A stretch of 64,000 nt of DNA from Halomonas sp. TD01 (GCF_923868895.1 NZ_OV350343.1:248001-312000), one strand, 5' to 3'. Shown: positions 50,737-60,548, counted from the stretch's first letter. Program-made: numbers and translations. Notes: a model not told the origin generated them from the sequence alone.

Positions 50737-51726
50737 TTAGGTCGTTAACATGGTCGTTCGCTCTAACAGTTCGACCCAGTTGCGCCCCATAATGCGAGCA
50801 ATCTCCTCGTCGCCAAATCCTTTGGTACGCAGCCCAATAATCAGGTTGGGGAAATCGCGGCTATCGCGTAACCAAGCTAGCGGCTGGGGCCAGCCTGCGT
50901 TGTTGGCACTGCCTTCACCGTAATCCATCTCTTTCGACCAGCGACCGTTACGCATCCATTCCAGCACCGTGGTCGGCTGGTTTTGGCACAAGTCTGTTCC
51001 CAGGCCGACGTGTTCAATCCCCATCATGTCTACGGTGCGGGCAATCATGTCGCAGTAATCTTCCAGAGTGCAGTCCGGGCCGTTCTTCAGGTGGAACGGA
51101 TAAGCCGAAAAGCCCAGCAGACCATCGCTTTCAGCAATTGCATGAAGCACTTTGTCAGACTTATTACGCTTGGCGGCGTGGAAAAAGCTCGGGTTTGCGT
51201 GAGAGATAATTACCGGGCGCTCGGAAATCTCGATAGCCTCAAGCGTCGAGCGTTCGCTGCTATGAGACATATCAATCACCATACCGACCCGGTTCATCTC
51301 GCGAATCACCTGGCGGCCAAAGCGGGTAATACCGCTGTCTTCACTTTCATAACAACCACACGCCAGCAAGCTTTGGTTGTTATAGGTGAGCTGCATAATC
51401 AAAAGGCCCAACTGGCGCAGCACCGCCACCATGTCGATATCATCTTCGATCGGCGAGCAGTTTTGAGCGCCAAAGAATATGCCCACTTTGCCTGCCTGCT
51501 GAGCGCGCAAAATATCGCTCGGGGCATGCACCGGCATAATCAAATCGCCATGGGCTTCAAAACGGCGGTTCCATTCGCCGATGCGGGTTAGGGTTTCGCG
51601 CAAGGTTTCGTGATACACCAGAGTGGCATGGACGGCATCCACACCACCCTCGCGCATCTGCTCAAAAATCTCTCGAGACCAGTTGGAATACTGCAGTCCA
51701 TCAACGGTCAGCACCTGTTTAGACAT
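50737..51726 (-). CDS. M19 membrane-dipeptidase family protein lacking the HxD motif
   Basis: A 329-residue amidohydrolase-fold protein of the renal-dipeptidase family (LTYNNQSLLACGCYESEDSGITRFG, IDMSHSSERSTLEAIE, ISHANPSFFH). Later metal ligands are kept (SHSS, SHAN), but the N-terminal DGHxD of classical M19 enzymes is DGLQY here, losing the first His/Asp pair. This matches a subfamily found in betaine- and dimethylglycine-type catabolic loci of pseudomonads (from memory). Hydrolysis of a dipeptide is therefore not assured; it might act on a cyclic amide or imide. It begins 10 bases after the ALDH stop. Confidence 0.82.
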   Translation of the reverse strand: MSKQVLTVDGLQYSNWSREIFEQMREGGVDAVHATLVYHETLRETLTRIGEWNRRFEAHGDLIMPVHAPSDILRAQQAGKVGIFFGAQNCSPIEDDIDMVAVLRQLGLLIMQLTYNNQSLLACGCYESEDSGITRFGRQVIREMNRVGMVIDMSHSSERSTLEAIEISERPVIISHANPSFFHAAKRNKSDKVLHAIAESDGLLGFSAYPFHLKNGPDCTLEDYCDMIARTVDMMGIEHVGLGTDLCQNQPTTVLEWMRNGRWSKEMDYGEGSANNAGWPQPLAWLRDSRDFPNLIIGLRTKGFGDEEIARIMGRNWVELLERTTMLTT

Positions 51727-51736
51727 GCGCCGCTCC

Positions 51737-53176
51737 TCACGCTTTCACGTAGCAAGTCTTGACTACGGTATAAAACTCACGTGCATAGCGCCCCTGCTCA
51801 CGGGGGCCGAAACTGGAGTCCTTCCGTCCGCCGAACGGCACGTGATAATCGGTGCCAGCGGTGGGCAGGTTGACCATCACACAGCCGGTCTCGGCTTCGG
51901 CTTTGAAGCGAGTCGCCAGCGCCAATGAGTCAGTAATAATGCCTGCGGTTAGGCCGAAATTAGTGTCATTCAGGGTAGCGATCGCCTCGTCCATATCGGC
52001 GACCTTGATCACACAGGCTATTGGGCCGAAGACCTCTTCGCGGTTGATGGCCATCTCATTAGTGGTCTCCACAAACAGCGTGGGGGCCATAAAGAAGCCT
52101 TGGCTGGCGCAACTTACCCGCTCACCGCCAAAGACCAGTTTGGCGCCATCAGCTTTACCACGTTCAATCCAATGAAGATTGGACTCCAACTGACGGGCAT
52201 CAGCGACGGGCCCAATCTGCACACCTTCTTCCAGGGCTGGCCCGACTTTGGCTTTCGCTAGCCGCGCAGTCAGCTTGTCCACAAACGCATCGTGAATGGT
52301 TTCATGAACAATCAGCCGTGAAGACGCTGTGCACTTCTGTCCCGTACCGGAATAGGCACCGTTAAACGCCGCTTCCACCGCTAGATCCAGATCGGCATCT
52401 TCAGCAACAATCAGGGCGTTCTTGGAGCCCATTTCCAACTGACACTTGACCAGATTACCGGCGGTAGCCGCCGCCACCCGGCGCCCCACTTCCAGCGACC
52501 CGGTAAAGGTCAGCGCATTAATAACTGGGCTTGTGATCAGCGCCTCGCCAACACGACCACCACTCCCCATCAGTAGGTTGAAGGAACCCGCTGGCAGTGC
52601 TTGACGACTGATGATTTCGGTCAGCGCCCAAGCGCTGGCCGGTACTAGATTGGCAGGCTTAAAAATAACCGCATTACCAAAGGCCAGTGCTGGGGCGATC
52701 TTCCACACCGCGGTAGCCATGGGGAAGTTCCACGGGCTGATAATGCCCACCACGCCTACCGGCTCGCGGCGTGTATCAACTTCAACGCCAGGACGGACTG
52801 ACTCTACCCGCTCATCAATCTGGCGCAGCACTTCAGCGGCGTAATAGTGAAAAAACTGCGCCGAACGCGCCACTTCGCCTATACCTTCAGCCAGCGGCTT
52901 GCCTTCTTCACGGGATAGCAGGCAGCCAAGCTCTTCCTTTCGCGCCATTAACTCATCCCCGATTGCCATCAGCACGCCATAGCGCTGTTCCAAACCGCTC
53001 TTGGCCCACTCCCGCTGACCACTGCGAGCTGCATTGATTGCCTCGTTAACCTGGGCAACACTCGCCTGGGCATAGTCACCAATCACATCAGCAAGATCCG
53101 AGGGATTGACGTTGGTGATATGGCTTTCGCCATCGACCCACTGGCCGTTGATATAGAGCGCGTGGAGGGATGACAT
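51737..53176 (-). CDS. NAD(P)-dependent aldehyde dehydrogenase (2-oxoglutarate-semialdehyde-type)
   Basis: A 479-residue aldehyde dehydrogenase. The catalytic Cys is in GTGQKCTASSRLIV and the general-base Glu in QLEMGSKNALIV; cofactor contacts are in PWNFPMATAVWKIAPAL. The motif around the Cys resembles the semialdehyde-oxidising members (succinate or 2-oxoglutarate semialdehyde). ATG 53176 has AGAGAGG just upstream; a further in-frame extension is less likely. It is the first gene of the six-gene operon and divergent from a LysR gene. Confidence 0.88.
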   Translation of the reverse strand: MSSLHALYINGQWVDGESHITNVNPSDLADVIGDYAQASVAQVNEAINAARSGQREWAKSGLEQRYGVLMAIGDELMARKEELGCLLSREEGKPLAEGIGEVARSAQFFHYYAAEVLRQIDERVESVRPGVEVDTRREPVGVVGIISPWNFPMATAVWKIAPALAFGNAVIFKPANLVPASAWALTEIISRQALPAGSFNLLMGSGGRVGEALITSPVINALTFTGSLEVGRRVAAATAGNLVKCQLEMGSKNALIVAEDADLDLAVEAAFNGAYSGTGQKCTASSRLIVHETIHDAFVDKLTARLAKAKVGPALEEGVQIGPVADARQLESNLHWIERGKADGAKLVFGGERVSCASQGFFMAPTLFVETTNEMAINREEVFGPIACVIKVADMDEAIATLNDTNFGLTAGIITDSLALATRFKAEAETGCVMVNLPTAGTDYHVPFGGRKDSSFGPREQGRYAREFYTVVKTCYVKA

Positions 53177-53323
53177 AGCGACCTCTCTCTTAATGTCGTT
53201 GATACGGGTTGTTGACGACATGCTAGAGAAGGCGGGAAGATAAGGATAATCAATAATTCAGATAAAATGATCAGCAAAACTTACCATTGCAGCTTGCCAC
53301 TATAGCGAGATGAAACACCGACC

Positions 53324-54211
53324 ATGCTCCCCGAATTGAAACTGGCACCTTTACGCTATGTACTGGCGATTCTTGATTCGGGTGGCTTTCACGCCGCAGC
53401 TAAGCAGTTGCATCGCAGTCAGCCAGCCATTTCTATGGCCGTGCGTGACCTTGAAGAGCGCCTTGGCCAGCCGATCTTTGAAAAAGGCGGCGGCAAAGCC
53501 CTGTTAACGCCCTTTGGCCGTTGGTGCGAACCACGTTTTCGCGAATTGGTAGCGCATCACGACCGAGTATGTCGCGATGCGCTGGCCATTGCTCGCCAGC
53601 AGCGTGGCCGCGTTGATATTGCCGCTGTACCCTCGGTCGCCAGCCGTCTTATGCCCGCTCTATTAGCCGGATTTCTGGAGGCTTACCCCGGTATTGATAT
53701 CAGCCTACAGGACGGCCACTCCGAGCGAGTCAATGAGATGGTTCTGAAAGGCGAGGTAGAGCTCGGCATCACTAGCTTATGGCTACCCGATGACACCCTC
53801 CGCTTTGATGCGCTACTCCACGATGATATTGGCGTGGTGTGTCGTGACGACCACCCACTGGCTCAGAAAGATGCACTGCATTGGCGCGCTTTAAAGCCGT
53901 ATACACTCATTCGTAACGGCACCTCGCGCCTGCTTGAAGGGTCACCAGCAGCAGAGCTTTTAGCCCATAGCACGCTGTATATTTCCAACATGATTTCGCT
54001 GACTGCCATGCTGGAAGCGGGTATAGGTGTAACCACCCTGCCCCGGTTAGCGTTTCAGGAAGAACATCAGCGGCTGCGCTTTATTCCACTCGCCACCCCA
54101 CACTTGGAGCGCCGAATTGGTGTATTAAGGCGAGCACGTCAAAGCCTTTCACCCGCCGCAGATGCAATGTATGGCTATTTAATGGCGCAGCTGGAAGGAA
54201 GTCATCGCTAA
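53324..54211 (+). CDS. LysR-family transcriptional regulator of the BCCT operon
   Basis: A 295-residue LysR protein with HTH at ~17-45 (GGFHAAAKQLHRSQPAISMAVRDLEERLGQ) and an effector-binding domain at ~90-290. It is divergently arranged 147 bases from the dehydrogenase gene, the classical position for an activator of a catabolic operon. The inducer is probably the compound taken up by the BCCT transporter. I could not define a T-N11-A operator. Confidence 0.9.
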   Translation: MLPELKLAPLRYVLAILDSGGFHAAAKQLHRSQPAISMAVRDLEERLGQPIFEKGGGKALLTPFGRWCEPRFRELVAHHDRVCRDALAIARQQRGRVDIAAVPSVASRLMPALLAGFLEAYPGIDISLQDGHSERVNEMVLKGEVELGITSLWLPDDTLRFDALLHDDIGVVCRDDHPLAQKDALHWRALKPYTLIRNGTSRLLEGSPAAELLAHSTLYISNMISLTAMLEAGIGVTTLPRLAFQEEHQRLRFIPLATPHLERRIGVLRRARQSLSPAADAMYGYLMAQLEGSHR

Positions 54212-54218
54212 GACACTC

Positions 54219-54251
54219 AGCCATCCCTCATGACACACATGAGGGATGGCT
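54219..54251. terminator. terminator between LysR and glutamate dehydrogenase genes
   Basis: A perfect 13-bp stem, AGCCATCCCTCAT (54219-54231) with ATGAGGGATGGCT (54239-54251), loop of 7, between convergent genes. No long T run follows. Confidence 0.75.
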
Positions 54252-54296
54252 TATGCACCACTGCATTACAGCTGAGCTAGCAATAGCAGCGTTGTA

Positions 54297-55724
54297 TTAA
54301 ACACCGATATCGCGATAGTGGCGGGCAACTTTCTCGATGGCAATCAGATAAGCCGCCATGCGGTAGTCGTTAACTTTCGGGTTTTCATTACGGGTGCGAA
54401 TGATCTCTTGTAGCGCCAAACGCATGGTGTCGTCCAAACCAGAACGTACTAGATCAAACTCATCGGCACCGCGAGCTAGCTCGTCAGCCAGATGATCTGG
54501 TACTTTATGGCCCGTTGACTCTTCAATCGCCTTAATAATGTGCTGACCACGAGCTTCATGGAAGCGCTTATCGAGCCTTCCAAAGCGAACGTGATTTAAG
54601 TTACGAATCCACTCGAAATAGGAAACCACCACGCCGCCGGCGTTGCAGTATGCATCGGGGATAATCTCGACACCCCGCTCTTGAAGAATTTTATCTGCTT
54701 CATAGGTAATAGGGCCGTTGGCCGCTTCAGCGATAAGCGGCGCCTGAATATAGGGCGCATTTTTGGCAGTGATAACACCTTCCAGGGCCGCCGGTATAAG
54801 AATATCGCACTCAAGCTCCAGCACCTTGTTACCATCTTCTCGGTACTCTGCATGCGGATATCCCTTAACCCCACCGGTCTCAGCGATATACTCACGTACC
54901 GCCTTAACATCCAAGCCATCGTCATTAACCAAGGCCCCATCACGCTCGATGATAGCGGTAATCCGGCTGCCATCTTCGGTCTGTAGAAAGTGCGCAGCGT
55001 GGAAGCCCACATTACCTAATCCCTGCACCACAATCCGCTTGCCAGCCAAGCTGCCAGACAGACCACAACGCTTGATTTCTTCTGGGTGGCGGAAAAGTTC
55101 GCGCAACGCATACTGCACCCCGCGCCCGGTCGCCTCGTTACGTCCACGCACACCACCATGTTCAACCGGCTTACCGGTTAACGCCCCCATGTAGTTGATA
55201 TCATTAGGGAACATCTGGCGGTAGGTATCTACCATCCAGCCCATTTCACGCGGTCCGGTGCCCATATCGGGAGCAGGTACGTTGGTGGCAGGGCTTAGAT
55301 ACCCCTTGTTGATCAGCTCGCGCGCAAAACGCCGCGTAATGGCTTCCAGCTGTTTTTGAGTGTACTTGCTCGGATCAATGATCAGCCCGCCCTTTGAACC
55401 ACCAAACGGTACGTCGACAATCGCGCACTTATAGGTCATCAGCGCTGCCAACGCCTCGACTTCGTCCTGGTCGACCATCATCGCAAAACGAATACCGCCT
55501 TTTGAGGGCAGACGGTGATCACTATGCGTGGCTCGCCAGCCCGTAAACATTTCAATCTTGCCGTCGATATCAATCGGAAATGATACCTGCACTACGCTCT
55601 GGCATACCTTCAGAGCGTTTCCAATGCCCTCTTCCAGCTCCATGATATCGATAGCGTGATCCACCATGTGCTCGACACTTTCACGAAAAGACATACCCTG
55701 TTGGGCGAACTTAGTATCACTCAT
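54297..55724 (-). CDS. Glu/Leu/Phe/Val dehydrogenase (glutamate dehydrogenase)
   Basis: A 475-residue NAD(P)-linked glutamate dehydrogenase interconverting glutamate with 2-oxoglutarate and ammonium. Substrate and catalytic elements are intact: RFAMMVDQDEVEALAALMTYKCAIVDVPFGGSKGG (~80-115; catalytic Lys/Asp) and the dinucleotide fold GKRIVVQGLGNVGFHAA. It resembles NAD-type catabolic enzymes more than the anabolic GdhA. It has its own ~200-base leader. It lies next to the BCCT catabolic operon, which ends with a semialdehyde dehydrogenase-type reaction, so it may process the nitrogen or carbon released. Confidence 0.92.
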   Translation of the reverse strand: MSDTKFAQQGMSFRESVEHMVDHAIDIMELEEGIGNALKVCQSVVQVSFPIDIDGKIEMFTGWRATHSDHRLPSKGGIRFAMMVDQDEVEALAALMTYKCAIVDVPFGGSKGGLIIDPSKYTQKQLEAITRRFARELINKGYLSPATNVPAPDMGTGPREMGWMVDTYRQMFPNDINYMGALTGKPVEHGGVRGRNEATGRGVQYALRELFRHPEEIKRCGLSGSLAGKRIVVQGLGNVGFHAAHFLQTEDGSRITAIIERDGALVNDDGLDVKAVREYIAETGGVKGYPHAEYREDGNKVLELECDILIPAALEGVITAKNAPYIQAPLIAEAANGPITYEADKILQERGVEIIPDAYCNAGGVVVSYFEWIRNLNHVRFGRLDKRFHEARGQHIIKAIEESTGHKVPDHLADELARGADEFDLVRSGLDDTMRLALQEIIRTRNENPKVNDYRMAAYLIAIEKVARHYRDIGV

Positions 55725-55957
55725 TAGTGGCGCTCCATTGCTGCGTTGTTTTTATCAGTATTGTTATCAGTGCTGTTTTGGGGATAACCAACGCTTACGT
55801 TTGTGTTGCAATATCTTTGTTGGTTTAAGTTCCCCTAATTGCTGACTCTACCAAAGCCTTAACGCCGGCAACTTTCAACTATTGTTAAATAGTCTCAGCA
55901 TATAAAACGCCACTGAATTTTTCGTCAGCAATTTACTTCAAGAGCCACGCAGCCAGC

Positions 55958-57118
55958 CTAATCCATTAGCACTGGGCGGTACTCTCGTTGATTCTGAATA
56001 ACTAACCAGAGTGTTGTGACAACTCCCCCAAGTAAGGCAACTCCAAAAAGCGTTAATGCCGCGCTATGCCCTAGGGCATCTATAAGCACTCCCGTTGTGA
56101 CCACAGGAATACTGAAACCAATGTAGGCCATTAGAAAATATCCAGCGCTCGCTTGGGTAGAAGATGGGCCAGCCACGGATAACACGCCACTTAATCCACC
56201 CAGATAAATAAAGCCGTAACAGGCGCTGCTAGCCATGATCGTGCCTAGTAGTAATATGGGTAAGTGGCCCGCGATAGCTCCCCAAGCAATCAGTCCATAA
56301 GCCGGTGGCAGAATCGCAAGCCCCAATAACGTAGACCGATATGACGACAACTTTCTGGCCCAGGGTTGAAATAACACGCCACAGCTGCAAATACCGAAAA
56401 CAGCGAAACCACTCCAAACGCTTAAACCATGCTGGTCTAATGCGGAAGGCAATATGGCAATTACCAACCCCACCGTGGCCCAGGCAATTAAAATCGCAAA
56501 GCCAAATCGAATAGCCCCTTTTGGGTAACTGGGCAAACGTAACATGCTGCCTTTCGGCCCACTGGGCATGATTTTTCGCAACGTCAACACGCCTATTAAT
56601 GCGAAAGCGCTAATGCATAGATATAACCACAAACTGGGGGGCGTTAAGCTAGGCGTAGTAACGATAAAAACGCTGGTCACCGCTGCCCCTAAACCGAACC
56701 CAAGCGCGCTGCTAATCGTGACGTAACTGGTAGAAGCTTGCTTATCATCGCCTTGCCATAATTGTTGCATATAAGCTGGTGCTACCGCGGATGCCAGCGC
56801 GGTCCCCACCCCAAGCAGAAAACGCGCCACGCCAAGCATTACGATGCCAGGCGCTATTAGCATCAGGGAAGTGGCCAGCATATTAAGCAGTAACGCAGTG
56901 ACAATGATGGCTTTGTAACCTACCCGCTCGGCCAAGCCATTAAGCCCCAGCAATACAGGCATCACCCCTGCTACGTAACAGGCAAAAGCAATTGTCGTGG
57001 CACCAACACCAACCCCGCCTTGCGCTGCCAACGCACCATATAGCGGTGCCTGCAAATTAACGGCCGTGGTGATCATACATAGTCCGAAAGCAAGGCGGGC
57101 TGCGCTGTACTGGTTCAT
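55958..57118 (-). CDS. MFS transporter
   Basis: A 386-residue transporter with ~12 helices. The N-terminal half has RLAFGLCMITTAVNLQAPLYG and the motif-A-like GLNGLAERVGYKAI between helices 2 and 3; EL-type efflux features are weak. It is divergent from a MocR regulator, which suggests uptake or efflux of an amine or amino acid-related compound. The substrate is unknown. Confidence 0.87.
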   Translation of the reverse strand: MNQYSAARLAFGLCMITTAVNLQAPLYGALAAQGGVGVGATTIAFACYVAGVMPVLLGLNGLAERVGYKAIIVTALLLNMLATSLMLIAPGIVMLGVARFLLGVGTALASAVAPAYMQQLWQGDDKQASTSYVTISSALGFGLGAAVTSVFIVTTPSLTPPSLWLYLCISAFALIGVLTLRKIMPSGPKGSMLRLPSYPKGAIRFGFAILIAWATVGLVIAILPSALDQHGLSVWSGFAVFGICSCGVLFQPWARKLSSYRSTLLGLAILPPAYGLIAWGAIAGHLPILLLGTIMASSACYGFIYLGGLSGVLSVAGPSSTQASAGYFLMAYIGFSIPVVTTGVLIDALGHSAALTLFGVALLGGVVTTLWLVIQNQREYRPVLMD

Positions 57119-57254
57119 GCATTAACTCACTTGAGATTGCTAAAAGAACCATAAAGCTCGCACGCTTATTCAAGCGGGGTAAGATACACTGGGCCACTAT
57201 TATTGAGGCACTGTTCCGGTTTTTTAATGAACAGTTGATCCAGCAGGACTATAT

Positions 57255-58631
57255 ATGAAGTTAAAAGTTGATCGGCATGCCAATACGCCTATTGCACAGC
57301 AACTTGAAGAGGCGATCAGCACTTGGATTAAACAAAACAAACCTGGTAATGGCAGCCGCCTACCCTCCATTCGCTATTTAGCTGCAACACATCACGTTAG
57401 CCGCAATGCGGCCATTGAGGCTTACGAGCGTTTAATCGCGGCAGGGTTGGTCCGCTCAAAACCGGGGGCAGGATTTTTTGTTGCCGATAGTCCACCAAGC
57501 GAGCACCAAACAGTTTCCAGCCCACTGCAGGAAGTGACCAACGGGCTTTGGGGGCTTTTTAGTGCGGATGAGACTGCCCTGCCCCTTGGATGTGGTTGGT
57601 TACCCAGTCATTGGCGGGAGAGCGATGATTTAACCTATGCGATCCGCCAAGTTGCGCGCATAAATCGCGCGGACATTTTTGAATACAGTACCCCCCAAGG
57701 CCCCACGGCGTTACGGCACTTAATACAAGAGCGACTTCGGCTTTTAGCGATCTCGACAAATCCTCAGCAAATTGTCACCACCAGCGGCAGCAGTCATTCG
57801 CTAGATTTATTGGTGCGCTTGCTTCTCGAACCCGGAGACGTTGTCTTCGTGGAATCACCAGGCTATTACAACCTATTTGGCCTGCTACATCTGCAACGTG
57901 TTCGTGTTATCGGCGTACCTCGCTTAGCCGACGGTCCTGATCTTGAACGCTTAGAAGAATTACTTGCAGAGCATCGGCCGACACTTTTTTATACCAACAG
58001 CGTTTTTCAAAACCCCACAGGGGGAACGCTAACGCCCACCATTGCGCATCGCTTATTACAATTAGCCGGGCAGTACGATTTCAAACTGATAGAAGATGAT
58101 ATATACGCAGACTTTCAACATACACCAAGCACTCGCTTAGCCGCGTTAGATGGCCTCAGCCGAGTTATTTATCTGGGCAGCTTTTCAAAAAGCCTCTCCT
58201 CTTCTCTGCGCGTTGGTTATATCGCGGCCCCTTCTTCAATAGTGCAGCGCATTGTCGATATCAAAATGCTGACCAGCATTTCTTCTTCGCGCTTTGCTGA
58301 GCAAGTCATTACCACCATGCTTCAAAACGGTAGCTACCGAAAGCTGACGGAGCGGCTAAGTGCTAGGCTTTCCAACCACATGTCTATGGCGCTTGCGATG
58401 CTCAAACGTGCCAGTTGGGATGTTTATACCGAGCCTACCGGCGGGATGTTTGTGTGGGCAAAGCCACCGGCAGCGATAACATCTGAAAGATTGAGTGAAC
58501 TGGCTGATGACTGGAAAGTTACCCTGTCGCCAGGGCATTTATTCTTTGCCGATCATCAACCAACGCCCTGGCGGCGACTCAACGTTGCTTATATGCAGGA
58601 TCCAAGAGCGAAAGGGTTTATTGAAGGATAG
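57255..58631 (+). CDS. MocR/PdxR-family regulator (GntR HTH + aminotransferase domain)
   Basis: A 458-residue fusion. Residues ~1-75 are a GntR winged HTH (GSRLPSIRYLAATHHVSRNAAIEAYERL) and ~110-455 an aspartate-aminotransferase fold with the PLP Lys in GSFSKSLSSSLRVGYIA. MocR proteins sense PLP with an amino compound rather than catalyse transamination. It is divergent from the MFS gene, its likely target. Overall length matches the family. Confidence 0.92.
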   Translation: MKLKVDRHANTPIAQQLEEAISTWIKQNKPGNGSRLPSIRYLAATHHVSRNAAIEAYERLIAAGLVRSKPGAGFFVADSPPSEHQTVSSPLQEVTNGLWGLFSADETALPLGCGWLPSHWRESDDLTYAIRQVARINRADIFEYSTPQGPTALRHLIQERLRLLAISTNPQQIVTTSGSSHSLDLLVRLLLEPGDVVFVESPGYYNLFGLLHLQRVRVIGVPRLADGPDLERLEELLAEHRPTLFYTNSVFQNPTGGTLTPTIAHRLLQLAGQYDFKLIEDDIYADFQHTPSTRLAALDGLSRVIYLGSFSKSLSSSLRVGYIAAPSSIVQRIVDIKMLTSISSSRFAEQVITTMLQNGSYRKLTERLSARLSNHMSMALAMLKRASWDVYTEPTGGMFVWAKPPAAITSERLSELADDWKVTLSPGHLFFADHQPTPWRRLNVAYMQDPRAKGFIEG

Positions 58632-58640
58632 TTCATTGGC

Positions 58641-59408
58641 CTATAAATCAACCTCAACCACCAAACTCGGCTCAAAAAGAGCTGGAGAGAACTCATAGGG
58701 ATAACCGCCTGGATTAGCGATGATGCGCGTGCCGTTACACAAAGTATCCACCGGCTCATGAACATGACCATGCACCCATAGATCCATCTTGCCCATTAAA
58801 TGAGGAAGGTGGGAAGCAAACGCAGGCGAAAGTACATCGCCCTGGTATTGGCCAGGGATGCAGTCGCGCAGCGGGGCATGATGACTGACCACCACCTTCG
58901 GGCCTTCAAACGGTAAAGCCAGCTCACTTTCAAGCCATGCTAGCGCTTCAGCGTGTAACTGTTGGCTCGCCAGCGGTGAAAACGTTACCCCAGGCGAGGT
59001 CTGAACGATTTTAAAGTCGGGCATTACACGCAACGCTTTGGATACTGTCTCCACTGGATCCTTGGTTGGATCATCAGCGTACAGCGCAAAGTCAGTCCAC
59101 AGCGTAGTGCCATAAAAACGCACTCCATTGAGAGTAACGGCACGGTTATCCATGAGTTCAATGCCTAGTCGTTCGGCTTCTATTGCTAGCTCCTCACGCA
59201 GTAACGGCATACAGGTACCATAAAACTCATGATTTCCCGGCACATATAAAATAGGCATTTCTGGAAACCGTTGCCTAGCCCAGGCAAGCCCTTCCGTTCT
59301 CTGATGAATATCGCCTGCCAAGATGATGAGATCGGCCTCTACCTCGGGTAATTCACGGTTGCCGTCAAAAAACTCCAAATGAAGGTCAGATAAAATTCGC
59401 AAGCGCAT
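58641..59408 (-). CDS. metallophosphoesterase
   Basis: A 255-residue calcineurin-like phosphoesterase. The full metal-binding set is present: LSDLHLEF, LAGDIH, VPGNHEFYG, VSHHAP, VHGHVHEP. It has no signal peptide. The ATG at 59408 follows GTGAGGA. The alpha/beta hydrolase gene lies 34 bases upstream on the same strand, so both may be cotranscribed. The substrate is unknown. Confidence 0.9.
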   Translation of the reverse strand: MRLRILSDLHLEFFDGNRELPEVEADLIILAGDIHQRTEGLAWARQRFPEMPILYVPGNHEFYGTCMPLLREELAIEAERLGIELMDNRAVTLNGVRFYGTTLWTDFALYADDPTKDPVETVSKALRVMPDFKIVQTSPGVTFSPLASQQLHAEALAWLESELALPFEGPKVVVSHHAPLRDCIPGQYQGDVLSPAFASHLPHLMGKMDLWVHGHVHEPVDTLCNGTRIIANPGGYPYEFSPALFEPSLVVEVDL

Positions 59409-59442
59409 AGCATTCCTCACTCTTCCCTAAGTAACGGCCGTG

Positions 59443-60270
59443 TCATGGAGCAAGCCGCTCAATAAATTCTCTAACATAATTAACAACCACTGCTTCCGCT
59501 TCACGGTGGGGCACATGCCCAACGCCCGGCAGTATCTCACTGTGCGCAGCACCACTGGTATAGCGAGCGATGCATTCTGGTTGACGGTGCGAGCCATACT
59601 CATCTTTTTCACCATGAAGCACTAGCGTTGGGCAATGGACGCGGTTAAGTGCGGGAATAAGTGACCAGTGTTCAAACGCTGGATGCAACCACGTGTCTAT
59701 CCAGCCATTCAGTACCCAACGAGCTTTATCGCCGTGATACTTTTCTAATTTGGCAAATTGTTCCGGCATTTGAAACACGGCCCGTGCCTCTTCAATACCG
59801 TGTCGCGTGCGTGGTTCGTTTAACGCCTGCGCTGCAATGGTAATCACTCCTTGGCACTGCTCTGCATACTGCCCTGCACAGTGCACCGCCATACAACCGC
59901 CGACACTATGCCCCAGCGCAATAAAACGCGTTAGCTGAAACGCGTTCTGAAGTGCCGCAAAGCTAGTAGAGGGTTCATCGTCGATAAAGCTCAGTAGTGG
60001 CGGTGCCACGCACGCATCGGAGCGCCCAAAACCTAGACGATCATAAGCAATCACTCGCCGTTGGGTCGACGCACATAGCGCTGCTGGAAAACTGCGCCAT
60101 AAATCAACACAGCCCAGAGAGTCATGAAACAGAACAATGGGCACGTCAGAGTGCACATGCGGTGCTTCCCAAGTACGAGTAAACACGCGACCATAAGGAG
60201 TTGCTACCCAGCGGTCATGGAAAGTAGATTCAGGATAATTAATGTCACAATTGATAGTTGGTAGCACCAT
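59443..60270 (-). CDS. alpha/beta-fold hydrolase
   Basis: A 275-residue hydrolase. The nucleophile elbow GHSVGGCMAV contains the catalytic Ser, the oxyanion loop is FHDSLGCVDLW, and the acid and base are LHGEKDEYG (Asp) and LPGVGHVPHRE (His). It is cytosolic, without signal peptide. The substrate is unknown; lipase, esterase and haloalkane-type activities are all possible. Confidence 0.85.
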   Translation of the reverse strand: MVLPTINCDINYPESTFHDRWVATPYGRVFTRTWEAPHVHSDVPIVLFHDSLGCVDLWRSFPAALCASTQRRVIAYDRLGFGRSDACVAPPLLSFIDDEPSTSFAALQNAFQLTRFIALGHSVGGCMAVHCAGQYAEQCQGVITIAAQALNEPRTRHGIEEARAVFQMPEQFAKLEKYHGDKARWVLNGWIDTWLHPAFEHWSLIPALNRVHCPTLVLHGEKDEYGSHRQPECIARYTSGAAHSEILPGVGHVPHREAEAVVVNYVREFIERLAP

Positions 60271-60434
60271 GGTATAACTCGTTGTTTTATTAATTAGTTA
60301 TAGGTATTCAGTCAGCATATCATTCTAGGTACATATGATTGTGCACCGCTTATTTTTATTAACAATGGTTAAAATGCTGCACCGCAACAAAAATAACCTA
60401 TACTCTAGGTGTGTCCCAATAGGAGGACCACCTC

Positions 60435-60548
60435 ATGATTTCTACATTTGCATTATCGATTCAAGATGAAGAAGTGCTTGCTTTTTGGCGCCTACAAGCC
60501 AATTGGCAACATGCTGCCAATGAAGCGTTAGCGGCCTATTTCGGCTAA
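60435..60548 (+). CDS. micro-ORF 1, 37 residues, unknown
   Basis: A 37-residue reading frame (ATG 60435, TAA at 60546-60548) with a perfect AGGAGG ribosome site ending 8 bases before the ATG and a TATACT -10-like element at 60399-60404. The product is a probable amphipathic helix: FALSIQDEEVLAFW then NWQHAANEALAAYFG. It resembles micro-ORF 2 at 60878 (shared W, AN, Q-x-AA, EA/DA and AAY). It ends ~55 bases before a terminator, so it forms a single small transcript. Confidence 0.6.
   Translation: MISTFALSIQDEEVLAFWRLQANWQHAANEALAAYFG

Noticed and set aside
50983..51591. 202-codon frame opposite the M19 gene
   Set aside because: Long only because of codon bias on the opposite strand; no protein family features seen.
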